DNA of 64,000 bases. It comes from Penelope pileata (lineage: Eukaryota > Chordata > Aves > Galliformes > Cracidae). Below, one piece after another: positions 61,362-64,000 of this stretch. Position numbers and translations under genes: made by a program. The notes below the pieces were generated by a model that was given only the letters and a program-made list of their open reading frames with translations, did no database searches and had not been told where the DNA came from. Numbering within the stretch: the first letter of the stretch is position 1; each line of letters begins with the position of its first letter. Location of the stretch: positions 263,111 to 327,110 of the forward strand of contig WBMW01003952.1 of the NCBI GenBank assembly GCA_013396635.1. Direction: 5' to 3'.

Positions 61362-64000
61362 CCTTCGCTGACTGAGTTTCATTTAGTTCTTTACCCTCCT
61401 GTTCTGCTTGTACCACGTTTGTGTCCCATGGATGCTGTGGCATTGTAACAGCCAATCCTGTAGGTGAACATGTGTATATGAGTAAATCATATTTTGATAG
61501 CTTCTGGCTGCTTGACTCACAGAGTTTCTCTGCTGTCAGTTCCCTGGAGCAAGGAGGATGAGTGGTAAAGTGCAATGTGTTGCAGGACGTCCTGTGGCAC
61601 AACAGACCAGAAATGCCCATGCTGATGTGCTCCTCCCACCTGCATTCACAACGATTCACCACTCGGGTCATGGGGGAAGACCATTGCTCTCAGTAGGGGC
61701 TGGGATTGTTGACCAGCACCCCGTGTTGATAGTCTCTGAATGCTCCCATCAGTCATCGAGTCACAAATCTGCATCCACTTCATCCATGAGTGAGTTCCTG
61801 GCTTCATCTGCACATCACACCAGATTTAAAAGTGAGCTGGGCCGTGAGGGTTAACCCAGGCATGCTGCAGGACATTTCTATCAGAAGTAAATCCTACTTT
61901 TCTGAAGTCAGCAAGAGTGTTTTTGAAGATTCCAAGCATAAAATGCCAAAGATTTTTATCCTCTCTGCTAGTTCTTACAATACCAGCACAGGTCAGACAA
62001 ATTTTAGGGAAAATGATTAAGATGATTAGTTGGTAAAGGCACTGGCAACAATCTAAGTATTTTGAGACATCAAGGTCATTAATTAGTCTCTCAAACACTG
62101 TGTAAAGTAAAAGCTTGGAAAATTATATTATTTACTTACAATGGTATGCATATTTCCTTTAAGCCTCTTGAAAATTAGCCTGCATTTTCAGGAGAAATTG
62201 TGAAACTGTGCTTGTTTTCACTTGAAAAATAAGATCCTTTAAAAACATTGATTGCCTCATTTTCATTCAAAAATGGCTCTCTCTGTGAATGAAAGCCAGT
62301 TTTAAATGGAGTGTTCTGAAACATTAGAGTAATTATTGACATGAGAAAATAAATATTCGCATATTGAAATGCAAACATAAAAGAGGAGCATTCCTTCTTT
62401 CCCATGAAATTACGTGGCACGTTCTTGCATGGCAATTGGCTGCACCAGCCAGCAGTGAGACCACACACGCTGAGATTCATCTTTGCAGAACAATTTTTGA
62501 AACTGCTAGCTGCGTAGCAAACTCAAAAGTGTAGGGCGTGGAGTGAGGGAGGGGTGGGTTCATGAAGACAGCAGATACACAGTGTTTATTTTTGCCTCTG
62601 TGCAGGAGCTCTGGAGCATGTGTTCAGTGGGCTGCAAAACCACTCAACAAAAACATGAACATTTTTCTTTCGTTTTGGGAAGCAGCGCTACTCCCCTTAG
62701 TCTGAATGCGGAAGCTGTGCTTATCCTACAGAAATTGTACTCTCTGGACCTTTCGAATGCACGAATCATATCCACATATGGGGTTTCTGCCTCAGCCCGG
62801 TATTTCACTTCATTAATAGCTTAGTTATCTCACTAGCACGTGGACTTTTTTCAACAGTAAAGCATGTCAGGAGTCACGATTCTTCTGTCAGCCTGTCTGA
62901 GGGCTCTGCTCAAGTCATTCACCTGCTCCATTCGCTCCCAGGATGACACTGACCCAGGACAGAGGGGGTCAGGGTCAGAACTAATCACAGACCGGCTGGA
63001 GCCGTCCCTTACTCAGCCAAAGGGAACAGCTCTACAAGGAGAGGCTCCTGCAGGTGCCCTGCAGCTGGAGAGGGCTCAGTGTTAACCTGTTGATGGCTGT
63101 CACCTGCTGATGACTTGAGTCTAGGTCTTCTGTGTCTTGGGCTGATCACCTGAACTGCGTGGCTACTGAGGAGTCAGAGGGACTGTCTGTCCTTCTATGT
63201 GTATTGGAGTGGTGGATTTATTAAAACAAAAACAGTGAGAAGTCTCAGGTTTTTCCCAAAGTCTGAGTGCTGCTCATTTTCTTCAGAAACTGAAACTTTA
63301 TTTCCTGGACAGCTTTCATGCTTCCTGGCTCCAAGCTCTTCAGTCAGGAATTTCATAAAGTCATGCTTTAGCAAAGCAATTAAGCAAACAATCCTGTTGA
63401 AGTTAGTAATCACTAAATCAATGGTCTAAAATGCACATGACCAGGGTGTATTCAAAACTTATTTTTTAAAAAATAACCTTAATACAAAGGTAGCTTTTCA
63501 TCACTTTGTGTCACTAAACAATTCAATATCAGGATGCTCCACAACAGAACATACCAAGACACTGGTCTCCTAGGAGAGAGGTTTCCTGCTCTATACTTGC
63601 ATCCTCCTGCTTCTCAGGACCGCATGGCAAATTTGTCCATTAGCTCTGCGGTCTGATAACCACATCGGCAGTTGCAGCTGAGCTGGCTTGCAGTGTCATA
63701 CAGCATCCATCAGCATTAGTCTTATGGACGCACTTAGAAAAACACCTCAGAAGTCCCAGAGGCCTCTGCACCTCCCACAGAGCTTTTGCTTCTTGCAGGG
63801 CTGGGAAGACAACACCTAGATAAATTACATATATGTATATATATATATATTGCAATCACTGAACTATGACTTTTTTGTTGAAATAATAGATGTGCATTGA
63901 CTTTCAGGCAGGCGTTGTACCAAGGGGTGTCACACAAGCAGTGGCCTGGCTTCTCTAGCTGGCTCGTGTAGGCCTCAGTCTCTCAGCAGAAGTGCTTAGC
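61362..64000. other. Unique sequence, no gene recognised
   Basis: No transposon fragment or exon identified. Frames up to 101 codons have no known domain. An (AT)n repeat near the end is listed separately. Confidence 0.45.
63827..63851. repeat. (AT)n microsatellite
   Basis: A 25-bp alternating AT tract with one C and one G interruption near its left end (ACATATATGTATATATATAT and onward). Confidence 0.9.

Noticed and set aside
1..64000. Many open frames of 60-174 codons on both strands as possible genes
   Set aside because: They overlap each other, lack recognisable domains and do not show codon or splice structure. Density is what chance gives in about 43-45% GC DNA.
1..64000. CRISPR arrays, operons, ribosome binding sites, prokaryotic mobile elements
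   Set aside because: No regularly spaced repeats or dense same-strand coding; the repeats are avian retroelements and mariners.

Overview
The window looks like nuclear DNA from a bird, most likely a galliform (chicken/turkey/quail relative). The evidence is its repeats: many 5'-truncated CR1 LINE ends with the avian (ATTCTATG)n-type tail, two internally deleted mariner elements of the type called Galluhop/Mariner1_GG in chicken, and solo LTRs of endogenous retroviruses. There are no operons, no dense coding and no bacterial signals. I found no intact protein-coding gene, rRNA or functional tRNA. The short open frames on both strands look like chance frames in intergenic or intronic DNA, apart from those lying in CR1 or mariner relics.

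Layout. Positions 1-13 kb hold CR1 fragments at 0.93, 4.46, 5.99-7.34 (a three-part mosaic) and 8.53 kb, plus a decayed tRNA-like relic at 2.65 kb. From 13.0 to 14.85 kb there is a degraded LINE-like stretch. At 14.99 kb a minus-strand solo LTR begins. From 15,001 the sequence is repeated with no difference seen: 15,001-17,353 and 17,355-19,707 match and are separated only by a single N. This is probably an unmerged contig overlap, not a biological duplication. 19.7-31 kb is mostly unique sequence with a second tRNA-like relic at 24.7 kb. 31.07 kb carries a clear CR1.

The most structured region is 32.75-34.59 kb. Two miniature mariner elements lie in opposite orientations, about 270 bp apart. 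Each keeps a decayed start and end of the transposase but lacks the catalytic core. The right-hand copy is split by a minus-strand solo LTR that itself contains a one-base N. 36-64 kb holds five more CR1 pieces, a third LTR-like segment at 55.0 kb, a G-run cluster at 52.6 kb, a perfect 50-bp tandem repeat at 60.0 kb and long unique stretches.

How the parts fit: the window records successive insertions (old LINE, then CR1, mariner and LTR, with nested events), not a working gene system. I saw no evidence of a new biological system. The points most worth checking are the apparent false duplication, the mariner/LTR nest, the CR1 mosaic and the 50-bp repeat. Names of repeat families come from recognition and memory of consensus sequences; no database search was run.
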